DNA of 60,000 nucleotides from Hydractinia symbiolongicarpus (GCF_029227915.1 NC_079882.1:6760001-6820000); one strand, 5' to 3'. Positions 34,511 through 46,164 are shown, counted from the first letter of the stretch. The notes: generated by a model not told the origin, from the sequence alone. Numbers and translations: made by a program.

Positions 34511-34690
34511 CAGTTGACTCTCTCCAATCCGAATCTCTATTATCCAAATCTTTAACTATAATCCAAACAAATTAAAAATCAGCGTCGATTTTCCTTAAGA
34601 AACTCTCATAATCTACTTTCTACTATCCGACTCTCTGTAATCTGAAAGAGAATTATCCCCCTTGAGATTCGGATTAGAGAGAGTCAACTG
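34511..34690. mobile_element. pogo/Tigger-like MITE with TA target duplication
   Basis: Terminal inverted repeats of 27 bp with one mismatch, starting CAGTTGACTCTCTC and flanked on both sides by TA (34509-34510, 34691-34692). Length 180 bp, no coding capacity. CAGTTGACTCTC ends with TA duplication are typical of pogo/Tigger-group elements of the Tc1/mariner superfamily. Confidence 0.85.
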
Positions 34691-34921
34691 TACATACATT
34701 TCAATAAAATAATTTGTTATAATTTTTCTATACCGAAATATCGCCGCTTTATTAAAAGAAAAATGCTATTCAGTTGATGTCGACATAAGTATGATATATA
34801 AAGGTAGCAGAACTACTTTAGGATCCACTGACAGAGATGCGACAAGGTTAGATGAAAAGACTGATCGACTTCCTCGAACACATATGCATATAGACTTGAT
34901 AAGTGCAAAACAAATGTTACG

Positions 34922-35215
34922 TCATATCCATGCCGAAAGTTTTAAAAAATGTTGTTTACGCTTTTCAGAAATCATTTCGGAAAGCCGAGTATAGAACTTT
35001 CGACACACGCGACCCATTCCGCCACACACGGATATCGCTAGTGGCGTTAAAGTTTCATGCTCTACTTGCAAAATAAGTTTATTGTAATTTTTCTTTTTTT
35101 CCTTTTTATTTACATCATATGCTTTTGGTAGCACACCTTCGCATCTAAAAATGCCATTTGACCAGTGTTCCAAAAGCCTCTTGTGCATACATAACTCTCG
35201 ATTCCTGAGAAACAT
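34922..35215 (-). pseudogene. TE-associated reading frame fragment
   Basis: About 97 codons: KRLLEHWSNGIFRCEGVLPK, KKEKKKNYNKLILQVEHETL, TPLAISVCGGMGRVCRKFYT and RLSEMISEKR. I recall the E-x-x-T-(F/L)-TPL-x-x-(S)-x-x-GGMG-x-E-x-x-x-F followed by R-L-(A/S)-x-(M/L)-I-x-x-KR as the C-terminal part of reverse-transcriptase-linked repeats in cnidarian and other invertebrate genomes. This is memory, not a search. The Glu after GGMG is replaced (GRVCR). The upstream coding region is not visible, so it is a fragment. Confidence 0.5.
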
Positions 35216-35219
35216 TCGC

Positions 35220-36080
35220 TGTCCACTGGCTCAATGGCTCACCAGGTAACTGTTGTAGACACGGTTCAATGCGTACATCATGACAAACCTCTTTTAGTTA
35301 CATCCCAGTGACATTACGGATTTCATTGTCTAAGCGAAAGGAAGCCACATTATTTGCATGACAAAGCATGATCAATTGTGAACTTGAAATTCGAATCTGA
35401 GCCCAGAAGCATAGCTTGTTAATTGTGTATCTCTCGTTCCTTGAAGGTAGTCAATCAACTAGATACACTGCTTCCTGGTTGATATCGTTCAGTCTGATTT
35501 CCTGCTTACACATTTCACTTCTGACATGATCAAGAATGACACTAATCTTAGCAATTTATTTTGTTTGATTGTTTTTTCTTTTGTTTCAGTTCTGGATCTT
35601 CTTCATATTGTCGAGTCTGTTTTTTTATTTGTTTACCAAGATATTCAGTTATTTGTGATAAGTTTTAGAATATTCGTAAGACGACCAAGTTTAACCGGGA
35701 GTGACAGCAGTTGTCTCTCGTTATTGTTTACTTTAATACCTCCCGTCAGTGCTGGTATTAATTCGAATTAATAACTACGAGTACTTCTTCCAATAATTAT
35801 ATATGTGTGGTATGTTCGCATACAGTATGTTAATTTATGCTTGTAGCCAGCCACTGATAAAACAACTTTATGTCCCTTGCGACTCTGTTTTAGCAATTTT
35901 ACTCAGCATCTTTAATTCATTAATCCAATCTTCTACCTTATCCAAAATATATCCACCTTTCAAGCTTCTTGAACCAATTACATTATTACATTATTACCAA
36001 TTACATGTTACAAACTGCGGTGTGATAAATTAGTTTCCTCAAAAAATTATTTTTTTAACTAAATTTTACTTATTGGATTT
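35220..36080. other. No recognisable gene
   Basis: Frames up to about 81 codons (35526-35771) without known motif. Confidence 0.4.
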
Positions 36081-36094
36081 GATTTTCACATGGC

Positions 36095-36307
36095 AACTAC
36101 AATCATGTTCATAATAGTTTTGGAAAAACCACTTTCCCCCTCCCCCCACTCTTCAGTGTTGGTTGGAGGTCTTTTCCAGAGTCGCCGGCAGTATTTTGGG
36201 GCACAAATCAACACAAAATCAACACTGACTGTTGGGGGAGAGGGGGGAAACTCTGAAAAAAGCCTCAAAAGCCGTTTTTCCAATAATTTATGAACATGAT
36301 TGTAGTT
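36095..36307. mobile_element. MITE with 20-bp perfect TIR
   Basis: AACTACAATCATGTTCATAA at 36095 and its exact complement at 36288-36307. Inverted similarity continues inward (TTTGGAAAAACCAC against GCCGTTTTTCCAATAA, and CCCCCTCCCCCC against GGGGGAGAGGGGGG), so the whole 213 bp can fold back. No clear target duplication was found. Confidence 0.8.
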
Positions 36308-36419
36308 ATAGCTCAGCAAAACCTGAATAACTGAACGTATATCCCGAGTAAATTAAAAAATTTCCTTCTTTCATTTCTTTTCTTATAGTTACCTCTTTTT
36401 TTGAAACATTTGTTTGTAA

Positions 36420-36553
36420 AATTTTTTGAATTGATTTGCATTATTGTTTGTTGCAGTATGAAACTAATTACACACCATGTTGTTCTTCCATTTGAACTAC
36501 CACCTTTTAAAGATGGATTGGATTCGAACCAATAACTTTCATGGTTTTACAAC
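36420..36553 (-). mobile_element. tRNA-derived SINE, family 2, copy 2
   Basis: Same B-box and body as 31602-31737 (minus strand). Differs by a short deletion (ACTAATTACACACC against ACTAATTACTGCACACC) and scattered substitutions. Both copies diverge at the same side beyond the CAACAATGGA phrase. Confidence 0.6.
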
Positions 36554-36559
36554 AATGGA

Positions 36560-37205
36560 AATATTTTTTAAATAACATAACACAGAAATACAAAAGGTCA
36601 CACATAGTATCAGTATTTACACAAAACTAATTTTGTTACCAGAAAACTTCCTTGTCCCACTCTTCCAAGAATCATTTTCATCAAAGTTTTTTTTGGTTTT
36701 ACCTGCATTAGAAATACAAAAAAACAAACAAAAAAAACAGCAAAAATTACCACCAAATTGATTAACATAAAAAGCAAAGTATAAATTAGAACAGAAAAAT
36801 CCCGAGAAGAGTTGTGAACAAAAAACATTGCGCATCATCATTAAATTAAAACAACAGAAATTTATCTAGTTTTTAAAATCATTACACTGTAAAACTAATT
36901 CCACCACTCCACGACTGTTATAAATTAAAACAGGATGTAAAAGTTTCAGAAATTGCTTATTCAATTTTTCAGCATAAGTCGCAATAAAGCCTTGAGGTAG
37001 GAAATTAGCTGACTGAAAAGAGGGATATACTTCAACTTAGGGGTATTTCAACTGGCAATATTACCTGTACATATAACATCCCTCCTGAAAGTCAATATAC
37101 TGAATAAAAATTTGACTACTTATTTGAATAATTATGGTACCAAGTTAGCAGTATCTCTACACTGTCTCAGTTTAACAAGTATTGTACAGATTTCAGACAT
37201 GTCTA
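36560..37205. other. No recognisable gene
   Basis: AT-rich. The apparent 72-74-codon minus frames at 36610-36841 are Phe/Cys-rich translations of A/T runs. Confidence 0.45.
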
Positions 37206-37215
37206 GCCTAGTTAA

Positions 37216-38652
37216 AGGGGAACTCCAGTAAAAATCACTTTTCTTTTTTTTGTTTGTTTTATACGTACTCAGAAAAGCATAAGAAATCAAAAAAAACTTA
37301 CTTTACTTGTTTTTCTTATTTAAAATTGTTGTACAAGCCTTCGCATATTCAATTTTTTTCTCATAAAAAACAGACAGGCGCGATTTCATTACGGACCGGA
37401 CCCGATTATAAATAATGACATCACATCGTGCAGAAAGTTTAAGCGAGCGCATGTTAAGACCTATAAATACAGCTTACATTAAATCGCTTTTTGTATGTAA
37501 TTTACGTTTAAATCTTTAAAAAATGGTTAGTTGCTCTGTGTTTCTATGTACCGATCGATCAGAGAAGTGTAAAGAAGTAAGTTTTCACAGAATCCCGTCT
37601 GTGAAAAAAATAGAACTCAAAAACGGCTAAACAAAATACGTTGTGCAGGTGATCTACCAAGCGATCAAAGTTTTTATATTTGGTTGGCGCACTTCACAGA
37701 TAGTTCTTTTAAAAGATATCTGCAGGAAATAAACTTCCATATTAAGATACTCTGCTACTTTGTAAAAATGCCATTTTAGCTAGTGAACGCGATTAAAGTT
37801 TCTCATTTCTTCTTATCTCAATATTTGTACTTATATCCACAGAACTCAACCAAATAACGTTTTGTACATTTTTATATTAAATAAGAGAACATTATACGAA
37901 TTTCCAATACAAACACCGACAAAAAAGCTTTCTAGTTACACATGTATCTTTCGTAGCGCTCAAGTTTCTATTCTTTGTTTTTCAAAAAAGAAGCTTTTTT
38001 GATGGAAGGACATGCCAAGTATTTTCAGGAGGTAAATGTACCCATTTTCTTCAATCTTTGTAACTTTATAATGGCTGCATGTAATGCTGATAATGCAGTT
38101 TCTAAAACAGCTTTGTCAAAACAACCACTTGTAAGTCAGTAGCTTCTGCAACACATTTATGACTTACCATAATCATAAGATTGATTTTTATTTATACAAT
38201 AATAATACCCCGTTTTACCAACTTATCTAGCCCGAACATATTGATTTTATATCACGCATTTCAATGGTACTCCATCACGGAGAAAATTTTAACGTTACAT
38301 AAAATTTGTTTACATTTGTGCGCAAAAAAAGCGCGTGCAGAGGAAAAATATTGCTGAACTGTAAAAAAAAATAAATTGGCTTGTAAAGTATAAAAGATTT
38401 TTTAATGAAGCAAATGATAAAGTTTTTTGACGAAAAGAATGTTAAAAAAAGCGATTAAGTATATTTATTTCTTAAAAAAAATAAATATTTTGCTAAGAAC
38501 GTTGCTTGAGCCAGTAAAAGACACCTCATCACTTTGCATCATTATTAATTTCTCCCTTGTGAGACAGAAGAGGTTCGAAGTCGTGTGGCTGTAGCTTTGT
38601 AAAGTCTTTCTCCATTTTTTTTTAAATATTTTTTTTTCACTGGAGTGCTCCT
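37216..38652 (+). mobile_element. Kolobok-like DNA transposon (TTAA target site, THAP remnant), copy 1
   Basis: TTAA at 37212-37215 and 38653-38656 flank a 1,437-bp element with terminal inverted repeats AGGGGAACTCCAGT / AGGAGCACTCCAGT. It contains a decayed THAP domain (37524-37730). TTAA duplications plus a THAP domain point to the Kolobok superfamily. No transposase catalytic domain can be read, so it is non-autonomous. Confidence 0.75.
37524..37730 (+). pseudogene. Decayed THAP-domain exon
   Basis: MVSCSVFLCTDRSEKCKEVS then FHRIPSVKKIELKNG and a stop. In the next frame RLNKIRCAGDLPSDQSFYI, WLAHFTDSSFKR. This follows the THAP pattern: C-x4-C, then SFHRIP, and later the (C)xxHF box. The second-box Cys is lost (LAHF), the frame shifts once, and a stop interrupts it. 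Confidence 0.7.
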
Positions 38653-38659
38653 TTAACTA

Positions 38660-39645
38660 AGTTTTCTTTGAGATATTAAAATTGAGTTTTTTATATAATA
38701 ATTTTTCAGTGCAACCCGAATTAAAATCAACCAATATGCATAAAGCCAGCATGGCCACATCTAACATTAAAGAAGAAAAGATTTCCCAATAATGATCACG
38801 TGAGCAAAGAACAATAGAAGTTTTTGCCTTAAAGTATTGTCCAAATTTCTTTCATACAAGACAAAAAATATCTTCAGGTCAATTGTATTTCAAGTGGCAA
38901 AAAGTATTCCTACTACTAAGTGAACACACAGCACTATTTGTCTTTCTTTAAAAAATAAGCTTACTCAAAATAATTAACAAAATTCAATCTAGCTCAGGCT
39001 ACAGAAATATAAATATATGCTTAACTCAGATATCTTTGAATAGATGACGTACACTGTCTCTTTTTTTCAAAAATAAATATAAATGTGCCAGCTCTTTCAG
39101 AACATGTATTCAGTATGGAATTAGCTGCATTTCATGTTGGAGGAAATTATATTTAAAAAAATATTCTCTTTATATAAAAAATCAACCCTGGCCTACTTTT
39201 CCACCACATCAGATTTTAAAAACTAACGTTTTCCTCAAAAAATTATTTTTTAATCTTTTTATAAAATTATTATTCAGCAGATAATTGAAAAAAAAAACAC
39301 CAATTTAAACTTTTTAATAGGAAATTTCCACAGTTAATGTGTACTATTAATAGCATGGCTTTCCAATGAATGGCAGTAATAAGTATTATGACAATCAACA
39401 GCGCAAGTTATTGTTGCCAGAAATTGTATACTGGAAAGAATCAATTTTTATATGTAAATTATACCTATTATCATCATTTTCCTCAAAAAGTTATTTTTTG
39501 GTCCTATAACAGCAGATCACTGAGAATTTACGGAACTAAAAATCTTGTGGTAACATTTTTAAAATTAAAAATCTTGATTTTGTAAACATTAAACGCACAA
39601 ACCCTAACAAATTATAATTTTTTTAAAAATAAATTGGAATGATCA
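38660..39645. other. No recognisable gene
   Basis: AT-rich with recurring TTCCTCAAAAAATTATTTTTT words (39228, 39480; also at 36038) that may be an old short repeat. Confidence 0.4.
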
Positions 39646-39655
39646 TCTGTTTTAA

Positions 39656-40217
39656 CCCTATTCGGTCCGGGGTTTTTCGCACAAACTATGACTGGGGGGG
39701 GCGGATTCCGATTTAAAAATGCCACTATCTGCTTGAAATATAATTACTTTTGTTCTAGAGCGAATTTTTACATTCTGTTTGAAGTTTCTGAAAGCTAAAT
39801 AAAAGTTATTTAACATATCTTCCGGTTTTTACATGGATCGGATAAAAAATTGCCAAAAACTTCCAGAAAATCCGTTTTTTCCGATTTTCGGGTAAAATCC
39901 GACAAAATCGGGAAATCGAATTAGTCACGTGTTCAAATTATTACAAATGATTCTTCTTGATAAAACAAAGTTGTGTTGCAAGTTTCAAGTTCTAAGGATA
40001 ATCCTAACAGGAGTTATTATATTTTCCCCATTATAAGGATTTCATAGAGATTTTTAGGAGTAGTTTCGAGTAATGGCCAATATCAAAGCCTCTGAAAGGT
40101 ATGGGACCTAAAAAATTAGCATGCAGGTGTCTAATAGATAAATGTTAAAACTCAGTAAGTATCATAGCCATATAACAAAGCAATCAGGAGTTATTAAAAA
40201 AAAACCGTCAGGGGGGG
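39656..40217. mobile_element. Possible TTAA-flanked element (piggyBac-like MITE candidate)
   Basis: TTAA (39652-39655) then CCCTATTCGG at the left; GACAGTTTTT-like sequence, a G run and TTAA (40218-40221) at the right. The ends share only CCC plus a loosely similar GG..TTTTT stretch, so the call rests on TTAA and the CCC/GGG ends. Internal repeats of AGGAGTTATTA (40009, 40186) are seen. Confidence 0.35.
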
Positions 40218-40314
40218 TTAAAATTTCAAAATATAGGTCTATACTTCAAGTTTAAGTATTTTCCAGGTTATTTGAAACCCTGGTTTGTGTAAAGGAGGAA
40301 ATCTCGAGGTTACT

Positions 40315-40445
40315 TGTGGGGCCGTAGATTAGTGGTTATAGCTCTCGTACTCTGACCGGGGCTCGATTCCTCTTGATGGAGATTCAACATGGGTGAGTGA
40401 ATCTGAATGTTACCATAGCCCCGGTTTAATTGGTTACCAGAAGTT
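40315..40445 (+). mobile_element. tRNA-derived SINE, family 1, copy 1
   Basis: GGGGCCGTAGATTAGTGGTT supplies an A-box-like TAGATTAGTGGTTA and GGGCTCGATTCC a B-box. A body with GATTCAACATGGGTGAGTGA and CCATAGCCCCGG follows. The copy at 54612-54731 preserves the tRNA-like head better. Confidence 0.7.
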
Positions 40446-40719
40446 CAGAATAAAAGAAGTGAAGTTTATTCAAAAGAAATACCACAGCCCATTTATCTTT
40501 TATCATTCAGCACAGTGGGTGTTCTTTTTAACTTACTAATTACAGGCTTTTTATTAGTAGCTAGCTAAACATTGGCTTTATAGTAAAAATAAATATACAG
40601 CTACTTTACCACCGAAAGCCTCAATACAAGCTGGAATTCAGAATTGACAGTTCTTTATGCATTTCAAGCCTTCAAAGAGTGGAAACACTTTGAACGATAG
40701 CTGGCATCCAAATTACATA

Positions 40720-41079
40720 AGGCGGACGTCACAAATATCGGGTGTTAGAGTCATTTGAGCACCAAAAATAGAGTCGGTCGGTAGATTGGCGAATGATAAC
40801 TCAAAATTTCAAAAAATTTTATCCAACCATCCAGCCATTAACGCGCGCCATTAAATCGCCGATATTTAATGATAACTTTGGCATCTCCGGCAGTTTCCGC
40901 GTGAACACTTTTCACATTTTAAAGCGAAGCACAACAATCGCTGCAATCGCTGTGGAGAGACAACAAGCGTATAATATTTTTTGTCATTTTAGTTTTTCCG
41001 ACTCAGTATATCAAAAATTTCGATCAAAAATTAGGGTCAGTCGGGTGACTCTAACACCAAATATTTGTGACGTCTGCCT
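40720..41079. mobile_element. 360-bp MITE with long terminal inverted repeats
   Basis: The left end AGGCGGACGTCACAAATAT...GTGTTAGAGTCA is mirrored by TGACTCTAACAC...ATATTTGTGACGTCTGCCT. About 35 bp match with few mismatches. The inside has only a spurious 110-codon frame. No target-site duplication is clear. Confidence 0.8.
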
Positions 41080-41096
41080 AATCATTAATAAACAAA

Positions 41097-41225
41097 TACT
41101 GACCGGTTTTGATAACGTACTGTGAAATACAAAGCCTGGCTCAAAAGTACAGACCAAGCTTGTGAGGTCTGTGCCCCTGACAAATGGCTTTGTATTTTAC
41201 AGGGCAGAATCAAAACCGGTCAGTA
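41097..41225. mobile_element. 129-bp fold-back MITE
   Basis: Perfect 17-bp terminal inverted repeat TACTGACCGGTTTTGAT, extended by AAATACAAAGCC/GGCTTTGTATTT inside. It begins 17 bp after the preceding MITE ends. Confidence 0.85.
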
Positions 41226-41588
41226 GCCATTTTATAGCTGAAATCTATTCTCATCTTTAAAACAACAATCAAATTTTGCACATGATTAGATGGAATACCA
41301 ATACATGGAATCACAGTCCTGATATTTACTTGCGCACGCATCTAAGTGATTATGTAATGCCCGATGCGCACGCAGAAATGGAGGTAAAAATGTAAACAAA
41401 CTAATCAGAAAAGTTACCTCAATTTCTGCGCGCGCAGGAAAAATACGGCACTATAATTGAGTGTATGGCAAATTTTAATCCACAACTACTTAAATTAGAA
41501 TGTACAGTTCAAATTTTAAAGGGAGAAGAAAACGTTCGAAATTACGTTAAAAACGAACCAACCAAAAAGGGTATTTGTTTCAGTTATT

Positions 41589-41861
41589 TTAAACCGACTT
41601 ACCCTTCCAAACATTCCAAGTCAGCTCTTCGTCTGAATCAAATGTCTTTTCGCATGTTACGCAGAAGCAAATTGTATGTTCAGCAGTGGCTTTTACTTCT
41701 ACTTTTTGCTCATGAGCAATCAGAGCTCTTACAGCCAACGTTCCATGTGATCCAGATGTTGGAAGCCCACGCTGGGAAAGGAAAAATTGAAGTTCAGCCA
41801 TAGAAAGTTCTAAAAAATTCTGCAAACATTTAATATTTTCAACCGAAGCCATCAAGCTCAC
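41589..41861 (-). pseudogene. SAP-like domain fragment
   Basis: MASVENIKCLQNFLEL, SMAELQFFLSQRGLPTSG and SHGTLAVRALIAHEQKVEVK: two amphipathic helices joined by a RGLPTSG turn, as in SAP/LEM-type DNA-binding motifs found at the N-terminus of many invertebrate repeat-derived proteins. CVTCEKTFDSDEELTW follows, with a C-x-x-C pair. The partner exons of such proteins were not seen. Whether it is a TE fragment or a host exon is open. Confidence 0.45.
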
Positions 41862-42255
41862 TTGATTTAACTTTTTAGCTTTTTTAATTAATTTTTTTGT
41901 GTAAAATATATAAGAATTGATTAAAAATTAACTTGTATAAACAGGAAAACCACGCCACCACATAAACTTCGCATCCCTGCTAGCAGCGGTGTTGTATTTT
42001 GTCATAGTGATTACCCAGAATGCTTTGCGCAACCGTGAAAGATCTATTACGTCTACCATTAATGATCGATTAGGCCCCTGGGGGCTTATTTGTCAAAATG
42101 GGTTTTGGGGGACAGGGCTTATTCGGGAGGGGCGTGGCGGGGGGTTAAATGGGAGGGGACTTACAAAATTATACAAAAGTCTTAGTGTGCTAAAAATAAA
42201 AACAACAATTTTAATAAACACAACATATATTTCTAAAGTATAATAAAAACAAACA

Positions 42256-42420
42256 CTAATCGATCTCAATATCACTATTGCCTTCTTCGTCCTTGTCTAC
42301 GATCGTCTCTAAGGGAGCCGCATCAATCATTTCCTCAGCATCTGGGATAAATGGGTTGTCTTCCGTCTCGTTTACCAGTTGTATTTGTTCATTGAGCATT
42401 GAGGGTATTTCGAACTCGTT
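42256..42420 (-). pseudogene. Acidic C-terminal coding fragment
   Basis: On the minus strand: NEFEIPSMLNEQIQLVNETE, DNPFIPDAEEMIDAAPLETI, VDKDEEGNSDIEID, then TAG. Low in stops, rich in Asp/Glu, ending with an acidic tail of the kind common in transposase-derived proteins. Its upstream side runs straight into the dispersed repeat at 42420. Function unknown. Confidence 0.35.
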
Positions 42421-42595
42421 GGGTGAGCGCAGAAGAACACAAGATGTGAAATTGAAAAGGAATATTTAGGCGGGTCTCCTAAATTTGCTTCTTTGTATGT
42501 GATATTATGATGAACACTGGCAAATCAACGTTTATGCCTTGTTTATCTGCCAACTACACTTGATTTACTGAGAAAAAGCTCTTTGTAGGATGTAA
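42415..42595 (+). mobile_element. Minisatellite-bearing repeat family, copy A (no array)
   Basis: GTTGGGTGAGCGCAGAAGAACA, GATGTGAAATTGAAAAGGAA, TATTTAGGCGGGTCTCC and GATATTATGATGAACACTGG match 43021-43190 at moderate identity. No minisatellite follows. Confidence 0.7.
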
Positions 42596-42969
42596 ACATA
42601 TCCAAATTAGTTTTGCTTCACCCAGTGAACGGCTATCATGAATCGCGTTTGAACATATAAACTACATTGAAAAGGCTTCATTTATTTTTTCCATGAAGAC
42701 TTTTGTAGTGTTTTCGCAAATACTAAACATGGTAGAGCAATTTTAAAGTAACAATTTCTGCACTTGAAAATTATGAAGTATGGATGACATTACACACAGG
42801 TTGTTCACGTTCCAGCTCAAAGATAGAAATTTCGACTATTCTTTCATAAAACCGCAACTAGACATTCAACAATCAAGAGCAAAATTAATATCCCCAAAGT
42901 AACTTGTGAGGAATTGACGATTGATGTATAAAAACAAAGCATAATAGTGAACACTCATGGTATTTAGGA

Positions 42970-43362
42970 CATACATTGCTTGTAATGTATTCTCTAAGGC
43001 TCACACAAACGGATCATGTCTCGTTGGGTAAGCGCAGTAAAACACAGGATGTGAAATTGAAAATGAATATTTAGGCGTGTCTGCTAAATTTGTTTCTTTG
43101 TCTCTGATATTATGATGACCACCGGCGTATCGGCCATCATCCCTTGCTTATCTACCAACTACAAGTGATGTACTGATAAGAATCTCTTTGTGCGAAGATG
43201 TCACGATAATTTTTCGTTTGTATATAGTGCGAGACCATTATGAACGCCTCTTTACTACAGAGAAATACGCTCTACTACAGGCTACTACACTCTACTACAG
43301 AAAAATACGCTTTACTACAGAGAAATACATTCTACTACGCTCTACTACACGCTACTAATTTC
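42970..43362 (+). mobile_element. Minisatellite-bearing repeat, copy B
   Basis: Unique part 42970-43235 (CATTGCTTGTAATGTATTCT ... CTCGTTGGGTAAGCGC ... GTATATAGTGCGAGACCAT) followed by a short array of CTCTACTACA and AGAGAAATACGC units (43250-43362). Inverted relative to 26430-27350, where the array is about five times longer. Confidence 0.75.
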
Positions 43363-44399
43363 CTATTTCTCTATTTTTATTGTTTAAGTTTTATTCCATG
43401 AGTTACTAAAACTAAGGTTCACAAATATAATTTTTTAAAAAAAATTCTTGATGATTTGAATTCTGATCGATTTCCATTTTCTCCTTAGAGAAAGCCTTTG
43501 TCTTTATACCACCTGTTAATGTTGCTGATAATATCTTACATTCTTATATTACTTTCTTAATGACTAGTACTGTAAATAGTTTTTAAAAAAAATAAAAAAC
43601 AAGAATTTCCAAGAAAGACATATTTTCTTCAACCATTGTCTCATTATGATGTCATTACTTCCTGTGATGACATATCAACTTAAATATTTTGTCACTAATT
43701 AAGTCACAACATATTGATGCTTCTTTGTGCCAAGTTTTGTCACTTAAAACCAAACTGAACAAAAGTTACAGCCCGCAGGCACTTTATGCCCCCCCCCATA
43801 CTTACAAGGGTCAAAAAAGCCCATACAAATAGTCGTTACCATAGTGATCAATTATTATGCAGAAGTATAAAATTTCTGTAAGAAACTTAAAAGCTCTTTC
43901 ACAGTGTTAAATTTTTAAGAGAGTATCACTTACATTTTAAATCTCTTTTACAAAACTATAAAGGATGTGGGATGGAAAGCACGCTTAGCGTGGAGAGGAA
44001 TGTTTGATCTAAAAAAGCTTTTTTCTTCTTCTTGAGAGAATGAGTAGAACGCAAGTTATGATGAGTATTCTGACAATTGGAGGTTAAAAATTGTGGAAAA
44101 AATTTTAATACTAAATAACTCCAAAAGTAAAAAACAACAAGAAGCCCTGGAGGCTCTAAGAATTTCCGCTCGCTATTAAAATATTTGATGACAACCTGGT
44201 AATTCGTTGTGCTATCGTGTCAAACATTCGAAGAAGTTTGGTGTATGAAGCTCTGAAGATAAAGCACACAAATGACTTTTTATCTTACAACAAACGCAAA
44301 CAAAACGAAACGTGTCATAATAAAGTCACATTTTACGAGAAATTGCTAACAAAAAATACAGCATACCATTGATGGTTAAAACGTTCATGGTCTTAAACG

Positions 44400-44890
44400 G
44401 CATTTAGTTGACAAAAAAACCAAATTTTGATGTCACCATTATGTTCAGCATACTTTTTTATTAACTGTGCAAATTTTTGTCGAAAATAAAGTAGCTTTAA
44501 TTTTTGGACCAATTTTGGCCTAAAATGATATTTAGGTGGCAAAAAATCAAAATTTTGATGTCACCATCATGTTGAGCATACTTTTTTTGTAAACTGTGCC
44601 AAATTTTGTTGAAAATAAAGTAGTTTTAATGTTTGGACCAATTTTGGCCTAAAATGACATTTCGGTGACAAAATATTAAAATTTTGATGTTACCATCATG
44701 TTCAGCCTACTTTTTTTGTGGTCTGTGCCAAAATTTGTCGAAAATAAAGTAGTTTTAATTTTTGGACCAATTTTGGCATAAAATGACATTTAGGTGGCAA
44801 AAAATCAAAATTATAATGTCAACATTATATTCAGCATACTTTTTTTGTTAACTGTACCAAATTTTGTCGAAAACAAATACCAATTTTGGC
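44400..44890 (+). repeat. Tandem array of about 127-bp units (four)
   Basis: Units share TTTTGATGTCACCATCATGT, TCAGCATACTTTTTTT, GTCGAAAATAAAGTAG, TTTGGACCAATTTTGGCCTA and AAATGACATTTAGGTGGC. Identical array at 49742-50232. Inverted relatives at 1580-2010. Confidence 0.9.
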
Positions 44891-46164
44891 CTGAAACGTC
44901 ATTTAGATGACTTCCAAGTACTTAGGAAGTTTGGGTACGAAGTTTAAATCTGTGACGTTCCCAATTGACCATTTGGGACAGTTAGCAGATGGAAACCAAT
45001 ACTATCGTCCTCTCGGAGGAACGTGAAATCCCAGGGTCGATTTTTTCTCAAAAAATGCTCCAAAAGAAAAAAACGACGGTTTTAAAGAATTTCCAACGCC
45101 TTCAGGCGCGGAAATTCAATAAGAAAAAATTAAAAAAGCATTTTTAGATCAATGTCTTGTGATCACAAAAAAGCAAACAGCAAACTTCAGAAATTAGTAG
45201 TTTTGTAAAAGAGATTGCATTTGTAGGAGAGGGGTAATTTTTTTGTGTCTATTAAACCTTCAAATTTTATTTTTTCTTAATAAATAAATATAGGTAATCA
45301 TATAGGCTTTCTAAAAATATATACATTAATATATCAAAATAAAGTTTTGGTGAATTAAAAGCATTTTAAAATATCACATCTTTTTTGTATATTCATGCCT
45401 TAACCTTAAACTTACAGTTTATAAGTAATATGAATTGATAGAGTATAGAGATTATCATAAATCTGTGTATATATATAAAAAAGTAAACTCTTTTTAAAGT
45501 CTGGATTTCAGCTGCGAACGTGCTTAATTTTTGGCAAAATCTCAGTCTCAATGTTCGTAAAAGCCAGGTCCTAATATATTTTGGTTTCTTTCATGAAATC
45601 TTGAAAATTAATCTTGCAGAATTGTTCAAATTGTTTATTTACAGAAAATAATCTCCATGGCATTCTTTTTTGTTTTTGACCCCACAAAAAAAACTCACAT
45701 TGTTTTCATTTGTTAAAGTTCGATATGACAAGCATTCCGTGGACAAAATTTTAGAGAAATTTTTTTTTTACTCAGTACGTCAGTAACCATAGAGTTATTT
45801 TTTTTCAAGCAACAATTTTTAAATTGTTTCGTGAAGTGATCCTCTTAAAGGTACTGTCCGATTAAAAAACAATATCTTTTCTTTTGTTTTATTAAGTATC
45901 AAAAATAACGAAGATTGCACTCTTAAACAACAAAGATTTATCCAATATTTAGCACCATCGTTTGTTTGTTTTGATCTTGCTGCACTAGCCTACCATCTTC
46001 ACGAACTTTCGAACGCGGCAAAAGGACTGGGTCAATTCATTATTCAGCACATTTTTGCTTGTGACGTAGTTACCTGGCTTCTTATTAGGCGAACCCCCCC
46101 GACTTGCGCATCGAACGACTAATGTTTATTTATAATTTTTTTCCTTTGTTTAAAAAAGTTCTTC

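Noticed and set aside
36610-36841. Two overlapping 72-74-codon Phe/Cys-rich frames
   Set aside because: Low-complexity translation of A/T runs.
40315-40390. Functional tRNA gene
   Set aside because: A- and B-boxes are present but the acceptor and anticodon stems do not pair well, and a shared non-tRNA body follows, as in SINEs.
40793-41125. 110-codon plus-strand frame
   Set aside because: Spans the inside and one TIR of a MITE and runs into the next MITE; no motif.
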